Source: JAWAAW01 sp964353335 (lineage in GTDB: Archaea > Nanobdellota > Nanobdellia > Woesearchaeales > ARS49). From it: a stretch of 64,000 nucleotides of DNA. Positions 25,443 to 33,256 of this stretch are shown in pieces. Numbering within the stretch: position 1 is the stretch's first letter; every line of letters starts with the position of its first letter. Both the position numbers and the translations under genes were made by a program. The DNA lies in NCBI GenBank assembly GCA_964353335.1, contig CAYGVI010000005.1, positions 7,609 through 71,608 on the forward strand, in the 5' to 3' direction. The notes under the pieces are model-generated. The model was not told the origin of the DNA, did no database searches, and saw only the letters and a list, made by a program, of their open reading frames with translations.

Positions 25443-27062
25443 TTAGCCCTGCTTAACAGGGGCATCCTTCGGGGCAAAGTAGTTCAGCATCTGGTCAAGC
25501 TGGCTCAATAATGCCATTTCATCACTCGGAGCCTGTTCCTGATGCACAATGTCATCCATTTCTCTCGCAGCAATCTCAATTATCGTGTGAATCTTCCGGT
25601 TCTTGTCATCAATCCTTGAGTATGCGTTCTTTACTCCGCCAACAAGCCTTGCAAGCAACTCATACATTTCCTGCTTTTGCTGTGCGATCTCTTCGCGCGA
25701 TTTGGCAAGCTCTTCGCGCGATTTGCCCGATTCTGCAGCCTGTTTTGATAAGTCTGAATTCTGTCTTGAGAACTCAACTGTGTTTTTAACATACTCTTTC
25801 TGGCCGTCTGAGAGAAGCTTTTCGCGCCTCTCAAGCTCTGCGTATTTTCCTGCCAAATCTTTGTATTTCGCTCCAACATCCTCTTCGCGCGTTGTGAGCT
25901 TGGTATTGTCCTGCTCGTATGCCGCAACCATCTGGTCCAATGCAGCCCTGTCCTGTTGCAGCTCTTTGCTCTTGGCGTCAAGAGTCATTGCAAGCTCGTC
26001 AAGCGCGTTCTTTTGCGCAGGGTCAGCTGCAGGTGCTGCTGCGAGAGTTTCACGTTCTTTTGCAATTGCCTCGCGTTCTGCTGCAATCTTCTTGTATTCC
26101 CCTTCTATTGCCTGCTGTTCCACTGCAAGCGTTTCATGCTCGCGCTTTACTTCCTCAATTCCCATCCTTGCAATCCTTTCTGCGTCGCTGGCATCTGAAA
26201 GCTTTTGCTCTGCTTCTGTGAAAGCTTTCTGAATAATTTGTTCCTGTTTTGTTACGTGGTCAATGCGTTCCTGAAGGCTCGCGCTTTGCGCCTGAAGGCT
26301 ATCGCTTTGCGCCTTAAGAGCTGCCTTTACCGCGTCAATCTCTTCCTGCTGTTGCGTAAGCTTGCGGTATGAATCTGCGCCAGGTCCGTTCTGCAAATGC
26401 TGTATTTTTGTGTCAGCGCCTTCTGCCTTTGCCTTGTAATCAGCTGCATGAGCAAGGAATGTTTTTATCGCCTCGTATAACTTGTGGTGATCAGCGAGTC
26501 TCTTTGCAACAATATCGCGGTATTGCTCGTTCTCCTTGATTGCCTCAGGAAGGACAAGGTTCCAGTCTGGCTTGCTCCTGAATTGTTCAAGCACAATTGT
26601 TTCCACTGATTCTTTAACAGTAGTATAAAACATGTCAAGCGCGGTAATAGGATTTAACACTTTTGTCGAGGACGGTGTCGGCGCCGCAGAAATCCTTTGT
26701 GATGCAGACGGCGGAAGAGCTGCCGGCTTCGGGATTACGCCTGACGGCCTTGGAATTGAAGGAGGAGTTGGAGCTGGCTTTGGCGGCATTGCAATTCTTT
26801 GTGATGCAGGCTTTGCTGATGGTTCTGGCATTGCAATTCTTTGCGATGCTTTCTTTTTTTCATCTGCCCGTGTCTTTTCAGCATCAAGCATTTTGTCAAC
26901 AAGCGGATTACCGTGGGTATCGTCTGCTCTGAGAACTACAGTCTTGCTCGGATCGTCAGAAAACTGTGCAGGAGCAGCTAATTCAGTTGGCAAAGCATGT
27001 TTTGGCTGAGCTGGCTTTGCCTGAACGGGTTTGCCCTGCGGTCTTTTTGGTGTGTCCGCCAT
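25443..27062 (-). CDS. long coiled-coil protein with proline-rich repeat N-terminus
   Basis: 539 residues from the ATG at 27062. The first 140 residues are disordered, Pro/Ala/Lys-rich, with repeated SQRIAMP/SQRISAAP units. From about 215 to 470 there is one long coiled coil with many KEREx and QAxSLQ heptads. The final 60 residues contain an Asp/Glu-rich helix. No ATPase motif, so not an SMC protein. Probably a scaffold and the first gene of the three-gene block. Confidence 0.6.
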   Translation of the reverse strand: MADTPKRPQGKPVQAKPAQPKHALPTELAAPAQFSDDPSKTVVLRADDTHGNPLVDKMLDAEKTRADEKKKASQRIAMPEPSAKPASQRIAMPPKPAPTPPSIPRPSGVIPKPAALPPSASQRISAAPTPSSTKVLNPITALDMFYTTVKESVETIVLEQFRSKPDWNLVLPEAIKENEQYRDIVAKRLADHHKLYEAIKTFLAHAADYKAKAEGADTKIQHLQNGPGADSYRKLTQQQEEIDAVKAALKAQSDSLQAQSASLQERIDHVTKQEQIIQKAFTEAEQKLSDASDAERIARMGIEEVKREHETLAVEQQAIEGEYKKIAAEREAIAKERETLAAAPAADPAQKNALDELAMTLDAKSKELQQDRAALDQMVAAYEQDNTKLTTREEDVGAKYKDLAGKYAELERREKLLSDGQKEYVKNTVEFSRQNSDLSKQAAESGKSREELAKSREEIAQQKQEMYELLARLVGGVKNAYSRIDDKNRKIHTIIEIAAREMDDIVHQEQAPSDEMALLSQLDQMLNYFAPKDAPVKQG

Positions 27063-27162
27063 TGTCTTCACTATGCTTATTGATAACCTTCAGAACCCAC
27101 ACTTTCTGTATAGCCCTCCTACTATTTTGGGCTTTATAAAGTTTCGTATTCGCTGAGAACAA

Positions 27163-27336
27163 TCATCGTTTCTGTGTGCTGTCCTGCTCATCTGCCAAAG
27201 GCTGTTCGCAGACAGCGCAAATCTCTGCGTCAAGGTCGTCAAGGTACTGAGTTGTGACGCCGTGCTTTATCGGCGTCCCGCAGCTCGGGCACGCAGAATC
27301 ATTTGCGTGCTTGTGCGAAAACACTCCGTTTGCCAT
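27163..27336 (-). CDS. small zinc-ribbon protein
   Basis: 57 residues (MANGVFSHKHANDSACPSCG...). Two CxxC knuckles, CPSCG and CAVCEQ, about 24 residues apart, form a classic zinc ribbon. On the minus strand TATA-like sequences lie at 27357-27385. Short, but both knuckles and the promoter support it. Possible partner of RNA or transcription machinery; unassigned. Confidence 0.65.
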   Translation of the reverse strand: MANGVFSHKHANDSACPSCGTPIKHGVTTQYLDDLDAEICAVCEQPLADEQDSTQKR

Positions 27337-27434
27337 AGGGGATATTATGGATTGGGAGCTTATATGCGTTATTCTATAAAATTTATAAAACGAGAAAACG
27401 ACTACAAGTTACGGCTCCTTACAGTCGCGGTGCC

Positions 27435-27575
27435 AACGATAATGGAAGTTCTTTTTCTTTATTTATTCCGAGCGACTTCGTGAGGCTGCGAGCAAGCGGA
27501 ACCGGGTGGAGCGCAGTGAGCAGCCGAACGAGGAGCGAGTGTCTTGATGCGAGCGAAGCGAGCTAATTGGAGTCT
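27435..27575 (+). repeat. dispersed non-coding repeat, copy 2
   Basis: Very similar to the copy at 62819-62960: shared AACGAT, GGAAGTTCTTT, ATTTATTCCGAGC, a 27-base identical core around GGAACCGGGTGGAGCGCAG (27498-27516), and CGAGTGTCTTGATGCGAGCG onward to AATTGGAGTCT. No ORF of its own is credible. It lies in a 318-base gap (27337-27654); the remainder up to 27654 is AT-variable and carries two GCGTTATTT motifs like the one after copy 1. Confidence 0.75.
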
Positions 27576-27654
27576 TCTGCTTTGAATGAAGTCTGTGCGC
27601 GTTATTTGGGGTCTGCGTTATTTAATGAACGTTATCGAATGCAAAATGTAGAAA

Positions 27655-29274
27655 TCACCACGACAATAATCTGTGCGCTTTCTTGAAGTTCTTGTAGTTC
27701 TGCCACAAATCCTTTGTCGCTAAGACTGCGGCAGTTGTTGTCTCGGCATCAAGCTTTGCCTTGCTTTGGCCCTCTTTTTTCTTTTTCTCAGGCAGTATTG
27801 AGGTGAATGTGTCTGCAAAGCCCTTTCCAATCGCCTTGAACGGCTCGAAAAGGTCCATCTTTTGCACCACCTTGACTTCTTTTTTCTTTTCCTCGCGCAG
27901 GCCGCGCGCTTCCTTGAGGTAATTTTTCAAATCAGCGCCAAGCGCGTCCATTGCCGCGTTGAGCGAGCGGTCAATGCTGCTTATCAGCTCAAAGTCCTCC
28001 TCGTCCTTCATCGCCTTGTATTCCTCAATCTGCTTTTCTGTCCATGCATATGCGCGCCAGAAAATCTTTGTCTCGCCCTGGTGCAATGGCCCGCGGTGGT
28101 AGCCGCCTTCCTGCGAGAACTGCATTTCAGGCCTTGTCCTGTACTGGAACGTGAGCATTATGCACGAGTAAACATCCTTGTTGTTCTCGGGAATCTTCTG
28201 CCCGAGCACTTCAATCTCAACCAGCGAGCCTTCAAAAGCGGCTATCAGGTCTGCCGAGCTCATCTTTGTGACATCTGAGCCGAGCTTTTTTATGTGCTTC
28301 AGGTACGGCTTGACCCAGCTCATGTACATCTTGATTACCTGATAGTGCTGGTCAAGGTATTCGAGAGTGAAGCGCCTGCGCTGCTGTATCTCAATCCACG
28401 TTTCCGACTTCCAAACAAGGTACTGGTAGAGCTTTCGCTTGAGCACATTCTTCATTTCCTTGTTGAACCCGCCTGCCTGCTTTTCCACAAGCTCGTCAAC
28501 CATCTTCCTGCAATCCTCATCAGTCACCTTGTCAGCAGGCTTGCCCTTGATTTTTCCCACGATTTTCTTTGTGATATGGATGTTGAAGAAAAGGTCAGGC
28601 AGTGCTGAGAACTGCAGCTGCTGCGCCATCACGAAAAGGTTGCTTGAAGTCCTTTGCCCGCCGACAACGCCGTCAACCATGTCTGTCCAGAGCCCTTTCA
28701 GAGCGATTTCAGCCCCTTCCTGCCCCAAGTCAGAGTCCTCGTAATACCTCTTTCTCTCATCAATCCACCTGAGTTCGCGGACCAGCTGGAACATGTCTTT
28801 TATCATCTTGCCGATTGATGCCAAGTACTGCGCGACTTTGTCCTGCGCGAGCCCGAGGCGCTGTGCTGATGCGCCGTAGAATGATGAATGCTCTGCTGCG
28901 GTGAATATGTCTGAGATTTTATGCACGACAGGGTAGCCCCAGTCATTGGTCATGTGGCCGAGGCACCAGTAATAGACCGGCTCTATGCTTTCGTGCGGAA
29001 CCTCGTAAATCAGGTAGTACTTGTTAGAGGGCTTTGGGTAAGGCATTGTCAGTATCTGGTCGCGCTGGATTTCAAGCTCGTCGTGGTCTGCGTACTCCTC
29101 TGCTTTTTTGGAGTCCATTCTTGTGAGGAGCGCTTTTTTCTCTTCATCCTTCAGTTTTTCCCAGTTCGGGAAATCCTTCTTGAACTTCTTGTTGAAGAAA
29201 TCGTGTAATATCATGCGCTTGCTTGCAGCGCCCTTTACATCCTCTGTCAGCCACGGCATATTGTCATCAGGCAT
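27655..29274 (-). CDS. large hypothetical protein
   Basis: 539 residues, soluble, helix-rich. Middle region has many Trp/Tyr/Met residues (YVLYEVP-like YYLIYEVPHESIEP, WIDERKRYYED, YLVWKSETWIEIQQRR) and a C-terminal Lys-rich tail around EKKKKEG. No nucleotide-binding or catalytic motif is visible, and no membrane segment. Complete, with its own promoter region upstream. I do not recognise the family; probably specific to this lineage. Confidence 0.6.
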   Translation of the reverse strand: MPDDNMPWLTEDVKGAASKRMILHDFFNKKFKKDFPNWEKLKDEEKKALLTRMDSKKAEEYADHDELEIQRDQILTMPYPKPSNKYYLIYEVPHESIEPVYYWCLGHMTNDWGYPVVHKISDIFTAAEHSSFYGASAQRLGLAQDKVAQYLASIGKMIKDMFQLVRELRWIDERKRYYEDSDLGQEGAEIALKGLWTDMVDGVVGGQRTSSNLFVMAQQLQFSALPDLFFNIHITKKIVGKIKGKPADKVTDEDCRKMVDELVEKQAGGFNKEMKNVLKRKLYQYLVWKSETWIEIQQRRRFTLEYLDQHYQVIKMYMSWVKPYLKHIKKLGSDVTKMSSADLIAAFEGSLVEIEVLGQKIPENNKDVYSCIMLTFQYRTRPEMQFSQEGGYHRGPLHQGETKIFWRAYAWTEKQIEEYKAMKDEEDFELISSIDRSLNAAMDALGADLKNYLKEARGLREEKKKEVKVVQKMDLFEPFKAIGKGFADTFTSILPEKKKKEGQSKAKLDAETTTAAVLATKDLWQNYKNFKKAHRLLSW

Positions 29275-29320
29275 GTTTTCCCTCTTTTTGCATCTGCTTT
29301 ATGGGGAAGTGGTATTTAAA

Positions 29321-29560
29321 CTATGGCGTTATCTTCTTCAGCACCGCGACAAATCCCACCTGTGCGACAAGCTGCGTGCCTGACCTTTCAGCCAGCTCCC
29401 TTGCAAACGCCTTCTTGTCCTTTCCTGACGCCTGCACAGGAAGGAACTTGACCTTGATTACCTGTCTTTTCCTGACTTGCTTTTTTATCTCGGCAATAAT
29501 CGTGTCAGTAATTCCGGCTTTTCCGATTCTTACAATTATTGGCAGTGAATGAGTGTCCAT
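29321..29560 (-). CDS. CRM (YhbY-like) RNA-binding protein
   Basis: 79 residues spanning one CRM domain: VRIGKAGITDTIIAEI, a QVRKRQVIKVKFL strand-helix, then KKAFARELAERSGTQLVAQVGFVAVLKK. CRM proteins bind the large-subunit rRNA during ribosome assembly (bacterial YhbY) and archaea encode them as single domains. It follows a 24-residue basic peptide gene by 15 bases on the same strand. Confidence 0.85.
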   Translation of the reverse strand: MDTHSLPIIVRIGKAGITDTIIAEIKKQVRKRQVIKVKFLPVQASGKDKKAFARELAERSGTQLVAQVGFVAVLKKITP

Positions 29561-29575
29561 TATTTCACAGAACTT

Positions 29576-29650
29576 TCAGCAGTATCTGCAGGTTTTTCTC
29601 TTTGACTTCTTGCCCTTCTTTGCCGTTCTCTTCGCCTTCTTTTTCGCCAT
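29576..29650 (-). CDS. very short basic peptide gene
   Basis: 24 residues, MAKKKAKRTAKKGKKSKRKT plus CRYC. Supported by a GAGGTGA ribosome site and a TATA GTTTATATAC at about 29693-29702 on the minus strand. Extreme Lys/Arg content and placement before a ribosome-assembly gene suggest an rRNA-binding or ribosomal mini-protein; this is inference. It may instead be only a leader peptide of the CRM gene. Confidence 0.45.
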   Translation of the reverse strand: MAKKKAKRTAKKGKKSKRKTCRYC

Positions 29651-29704
29651 GATTTTTCACCTCTGTTTTATTAAAAATGTATATTGCACATTTGTATATA
29701 AACA

Positions 29705-30496
29705 TTACTGCTTTGCCACGCGCATTTCACCGGATGGCAGAGCGCTGATTATTTCATCAGGTGTTCCTGCGCCGAACTGGTGAATCAGCTTTTTTGCGAT
29801 TTCCGAGGGCCTTTCATCGCCCTGCTTGATTACTGCGTATTTTTTGCAGTGTTTTTTTATCGCTGGCAAAGGGCCTGACATTATCCTTCCGTCGTCAAGA
29901 ATTCCTATCGCAACTTCCAGAGTCGGATGATAATAAGTCCTTTTTCCAATCACCATGAACGCCCCTTTTGTGAGGTATTCTCCTGCTTTTGCCTCTTTTG
30001 TGACCTGCTCTGGCGTGACGTGGTAGACTTCCATTGAGGTTAAGCCGAGCTTCCAGCCTTTTGAGAATGTTGCAGCTGCCTGCGCGGTTTCCTCTTTTGT
30101 TGCTTCGCCTATTTGCTTGTTTTCTGCCTTGATTATGAAGAACGGGCTTCCCGGCGCTTCTGTGTGAAAGATTAAGTCTCCTGGCTGGGTGTGCTTCTTG
30201 ACTATAATGTCATTTGTTGTCGCGTCCCTTCCTCCGACGCAGAGCATTCCCTCGCTGGAGTAGAACCACCTGAATTTTTCATACCATTCTTTTTTCCTGT
30301 CAGATGCCACAGGCTTTTGCTTCTCTAACTTCGCGATTACATTCGCCTGCTCTTTTTGCAGTTTTTCCTTTTGTTTTTCAAACCGCTTTAATGCCTCTTT
30401 CAACCCCTCAATCTTTCCCTTTGCCTTCTTTCCCTTTTCGAAATAGAATTCAGCGTTCTTTTCTATTGTCTTCTTGGCGTTAAGGATGAGGCGCAT
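29705..30496 (-). CDS. NFACT-R (DUF814) domain protein
   Basis: 263 residues from the ATG at 30496. Residues 1-75 form a coiled coil (GKIEGLKEALKRFEKQKEK). Residues about 78-190 match NFACT-R: WYEKFRWFYSSEGMLCVGGRD, a DLIFHTEAPGSPFFII strand region, and the family's basic pocket residues. Full RqcH/NEMF has an NFACT-N domain and helix-hairpin-helix before this; both are absent, so only the RNA-binding and coiled-coil parts remain. It begins one base after the Fic gene's stop codon. Confidence 0.8.
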   Translation of the reverse strand: MRLILNAKKTIEKNAEFYFEKGKKAKGKIEGLKEALKRFEKQKEKLQKEQANVIAKLEKQKPVASDRKKEWYEKFRWFYSSEGMLCVGGRDATTNDIIVKKHTQPGDLIFHTEAPGSPFFIIKAENKQIGEATKEETAQAAATFSKGWKLGLTSMEVYHVTPEQVTKEAKAGEYLTKGAFMVIGKRTYYHPTLEVAIGILDDGRIMSGPLPAIKKHCKKYAVIKQGDERPSEIAKKLIHQFGAGTPDEIISALPSGEMRVAKQ

Positions 30497-30497
30497 T

Positions 30498-31370
30498 TTA
30501 CTCAGCGTACCTCTTTTTGTGTATTGAAAGGTAGTGCCTGACAAAATACTTTATGAACCCTGCTTCGTCTTTCTTCAGCGCACGGTAGTATGAACTTCTT
30601 TTCTTGTATGGAATGATTATCATTGGATAGCCTGCGTGCCAGAGGACGTGGTTGATAAGCAGGCGCCCGATTCTTCCATTGCCGTCGCCAAAGGGATGGA
30701 TTTTCTCAAACCTGTAATGCATCAGCCCCGCGAACTCAGGAATGCTTATTTCCTTTGGCCCCTTGTTTATTTCTTTTATTAGTTCTTCCATTAATTGCTC
30801 AATGTCCTGCCAGTCAGGCGCTCGGTAGTCTCCGACTCTTACGAGGTAATCCCTGAATTTTCCTGCAATGTCGCGCTTTGTTTCGTGGAAAATGTCATTG
30901 TGCCACTTCAGGATGAGCCACTTTGTGATTTTTTCCCGGTTTTTTAACATTTCAAGGAATGTTCTTGCGTGCGCTTCTGTTTCTTTTATGTCCCTTAATG
31001 GCTTGTTTGGCGATATCTGCTCTTGAAGTATTTCCCTTGTCTCATCCAGTGTGATTGTCGAACCCTCAATCGCATTGGTGTTGTAAGTGAAGGCGATTGC
31101 TATCTCTTTCAGCTCGTTTTCCTTTGCAGTATCCGGAAGCCTTTTCCACTCCTTCTGGAAGCTGCTTTTTATTTTTGCAAGCTTTTTGAGAAGCTCGCCC
31201 CTTTGTTCCTGCATAAGCTCCTTTCCGGCTGATTCAATCAGTTCCTCAGAAGGCAGGTTCTTTCCCACATATTTCTCGCGCGTGACTATTTTTCCGTTCT
31301 TCCTGAATGAGTGCTTCAAATAATAGAATTCCTCTTTCCCTTTCCTTCGCTTCACTACCCTCACAGCCAA
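30498..31370 (-). CDS. Fic family protein (probable AMPylator)
   Basis: 290 residues. Active-site motif HPFGDGNGRIGR at about 223-234 matches HxFx(D/E)GNGRxxR, so transfer of AMP from ATP to a target hydroxyl is expected. TNAIEG near 97-102 fits the autoinhibitory (S/T)xxxE(G/N) helix of class II Fic proteins. N-terminal 60 residues are basic (RVVKRRKGKEEFYYLKHSFR). The start is a TTG at 31370, chosen because the TATA at 31385-31399 places transcription there, i.e. leaderless. Cotranscribed with the NFACT-R gene. Confidence 0.88.
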   Translation of the reverse strand: MAVRVVKRRKGKEEFYYLKHSFRKNGKIVTREKYVGKNLPSEELIESAGKELMQEQRGELLKKLAKIKSSFQKEWKRLPDTAKENELKEIAIAFTYNTNAIEGSTITLDETREILQEQISPNKPLRDIKETEAHARTFLEMLKNREKITKWLILKWHNDIFHETKRDIAGKFRDYLVRVGDYRAPDWQDIEQLMEELIKEINKGPKEISIPEFAGLMHYRFEKIHPFGDGNGRIGRLLINHVLWHAGYPMIIIPYKKRSSYYRALKKDEAGFIKYFVRHYLSIHKKRYAE

Positions 31371-31372
31371 CC

Positions 31373-31425
31373 TTACCCTTACAAAGTATTTAAATATTGC
31401 GTTTTCTTATTAATTGTAAGGGTAA
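31373..31425. promoter_or_regulatory. promoter-flanking inverted repeat upstream of fic
   Basis: TTACCCTTACAA (31373-31384) and TTGTAAGGGTAA (31414-31425) are perfect 12-bp inverted repeats separated by 29 bases. The spacer contains the minus-strand TATA (AATATTTAAATAC). Such a pair of half-sites on either side of the core promoter suggests a repressor or autoregulatory operator. Confidence 0.6.
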
Positions 31426-31466
31426 TGATGCCAGCAGCTTAATAAACGGCCGCAAAGGGATTTGAA

Positions 31467-31835
31467 ATGATGGAGCCAACTGTCGTTTACGGGACAAGGA
31501 GAAAAAGGCAGTGGGTGCTCTCGCAGTCTCCTGACTTTCCGCTTCACAAAGGCAACAGCATAATCAACAGCCTTGTGAACAGGGTCTTGAATCTTGAGCC
31601 TGATGCAAAAACAACCTACAAGTTCTTCAGGGGCGAGCCAAGAATAGCAAAAGTGCAAATAACCCACACTGCTTTCAGCATTATTGCAAGGTACGATCCG
31701 CCTTACGCCCCAGTCTACGCAAACATGATGTCAGGCCCTTCTGCTGAAATAACTGCAGAGCTGAAATTTAACACTGACATCCAGTATGACCCTAAAAAGC
31801 GCGAAAGCCTGGTGGCTATTGTCCGCAAGCTCTGA
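31467..31835 (+). CDS. hypothetical protein
   Basis: 122 residues (MMEPTVVYGTRRKRQWVLS). Mixed alpha/beta composition, with FRGEPRIAKVQIT and TAFSIIARY suggesting a beta sheet. No motif recognised. It is divergent from fic, whose operator-like repeat lies in the shared 96-base spacer. Confidence 0.55.
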   Translation: MMEPTVVYGTRRKRQWVLSQSPDFPLHKGNSIINSLVNRVLNLEPDAKTTYKFFRGEPRIAKVQITHTAFSIIARYDPPYAPVYANMMSGPSAEITAELKFNTDIQYDPKKRESLVAIVRKL

Positions 31836-31882
31836 TTCTGGCTAAATGTTTTTATATTCCGTTGCCTTTATATATCCTAGAT

Positions 31883-31907
31883 GCGCCTCTTTTCGCTAAA
31901 GAGGTGC
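31883..31907 (+). promoter_or_regulatory. inverted repeat over the transcription start and ribosome site
   Basis: GCGCCTCTTT (31883-31892) and AAAGAGGTGC (31898-31907) pair over 10 bp with one G-T wobble around TCGCT. The second arm contains the GAGGTG ribosome site directly before the start codon. The TATA at 31867-31875 predicts transcription from about 31897, so it may act as a DNA operator, or if transcription starts earlier as an RNA hairpin hiding the ribosome site. Confidence 0.4.
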
Positions 31908-31910
31908 ATG

Positions 31911-33209
31911 ATGGACGAGCAGCGAGTGCGCAGGGTTGTAAAGCTTATCAGTGACTACTGCGGGCGCATACAGGAATTACGCCAGAGGCGCATTGGCAAA
32001 ATGTCCTCTTTGGAATTTTGGAATGCGCTTGTCGCGACAAACAAGGCGATAAAGACAACTGATGATCCTAACGCAAAGTCAGAAAAGATAGGATTGAAGC
32101 ACGTCTGGTTCAATCCCAGCGTGTTTCGGTCAGAAATTGGCGCGCTTTCAGCACTGATGGATGCTTTGCAGTCATTGCTTGATGCAGATGTGCTCGCTGA
32201 GATTAAGGCAGAAGGTTATGACGCTAATCGGATAAGGTTATTGGTTGAAAAAGGCGCTAAAATGGCAGAACAGGCTAAGGCTTTCATTGGAGCTTGGGAA
32301 AACGCATATGGACGGCTTCTTACAGGACAGCCGGTCAAGTCAGATGAACTTTCAGCTCTTGAGTATAAAATAGCAGGAATGGTGCACGGCCTTGAAGACG
32401 CAATTGTAAAGCAGCAGGCGCCGGCAGTTGCCCGCGTTACACAAAACCCTGCTTATACCCGCAGGGGATTTCTTAGCATGTTTGCAAAAAGAGCAGCCGC
32501 AGCGATTGTGCTGGCAGGCGCAAGCTCAATAATGACCGCAACAGGAACAAAAGCAGCATACGGCCAGGACATAGCACAAAAAGCAGACGAAATAACCGAA
32601 TCAGAAATCACAGACATGATGAAAAAAGATACGGTTGAAGAGATACTGAAAGGGGCGAATGTGGAGTATGTCCAGCGCGTTGGAAATGACACTAATTTTG
32701 ATGCGCTTGTTTATCAAAAGAATTTAAAACCAGAAGAAAGAAAACCTGTGCTGGTGTTCTTTTATCATAATAGAGATCCACCTAGTGCTAAGGGAAAAGG
32801 TTCCGCACATAGAGATGCAATTATTTTCATATCATTAGCAAAAATGTTTCATAACAGGATTAAATTTGTTGGGTATAATGCTGATGTGCGCCAAGAAACT
32901 AATGCGGATTGGTTCAATAAAATGGGACTTCTCGGAATCCCCTCAATATCCATGTATTCCACTTTTGATGTGTTAAAAGGAGAAACTGTTGAAAAGAATA
33001 GTGGACAAATAAAGCAGATAGATGTTATCAGGGGCGGTCCTTTGGAAGATAAGTTCATCGCGCCCCGAACTAGAAACAATGCGAATTATTGGATACCCAC
33101 GAACCTGTTTATGAAGCAAAGCATTGACAAAGACAACAAAGTGTATAGATACAACAATACTGGTGAAATAAAAGTTGTTGGAGAATCCATTCTTTTGGCA
33201 AAAGAGTAA
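31911..33209 (+). CDS. protein with internal Tat-like signal and thioredoxin-like domain
   Basis: 432 residues from the second ATG (31911), which is better spaced from GAGGTG than the ATG at 31908. Residues about 1-180 are helical and cytoplasmic in character. At about 182-215 there is TRRGFLSMFAKR, then a hydrophobic stretch (AAAAIVLAGASSIMTA), i.e. a twin-arginine-like signal well inside the protein. The C-terminal part (about 265-400) looks like a thioredoxin fold: PVLVFFYHNRDPP, then VGYNADV, then GIPSISMYST with a cis-Pro position; the CxxC is missing. Topology and function unclear. Confidence 0.6.
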   Translation: MDEQRVRRVVKLISDYCGRIQELRQRRIGKMSSLEFWNALVATNKAIKTTDDPNAKSEKIGLKHVWFNPSVFRSEIGALSALMDALQSLLDADVLAEIKAEGYDANRIRLLVEKGAKMAEQAKAFIGAWENAYGRLLTGQPVKSDELSALEYKIAGMVHGLEDAIVKQQAPAVARVTQNPAYTRRGFLSMFAKRAAAAIVLAGASSIMTATGTKAAYGQDIAQKADEITESEITDMMKKDTVEEILKGANVEYVQRVGNDTNFDALVYQKNLKPEERKPVLVFFYHNRDPPSAKGKGSAHRDAIIFISLAKMFHNRIKFVGYNADVRQETNADWFNKMGLLGIPSISMYSTFDVLKGETVEKNSGQIKQIDVIRGGPLEDKFIAPRTRNNANYWIPTNLFMKQSIDKDNKVYRYNNTGEIKVVGESILLAKE

Positions 33210-33256
33210 CATTTATAACAGCAATTTCTAATCCAACGCAATAAAAAGAGGGAGAA

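Noticed and set aside
27262..27483. 73-codon plus-strand ORF
   Set aside because: It overlaps the zinc-ribbon gene and ends in the dispersed repeat; composition and lack of a motif argue against it.
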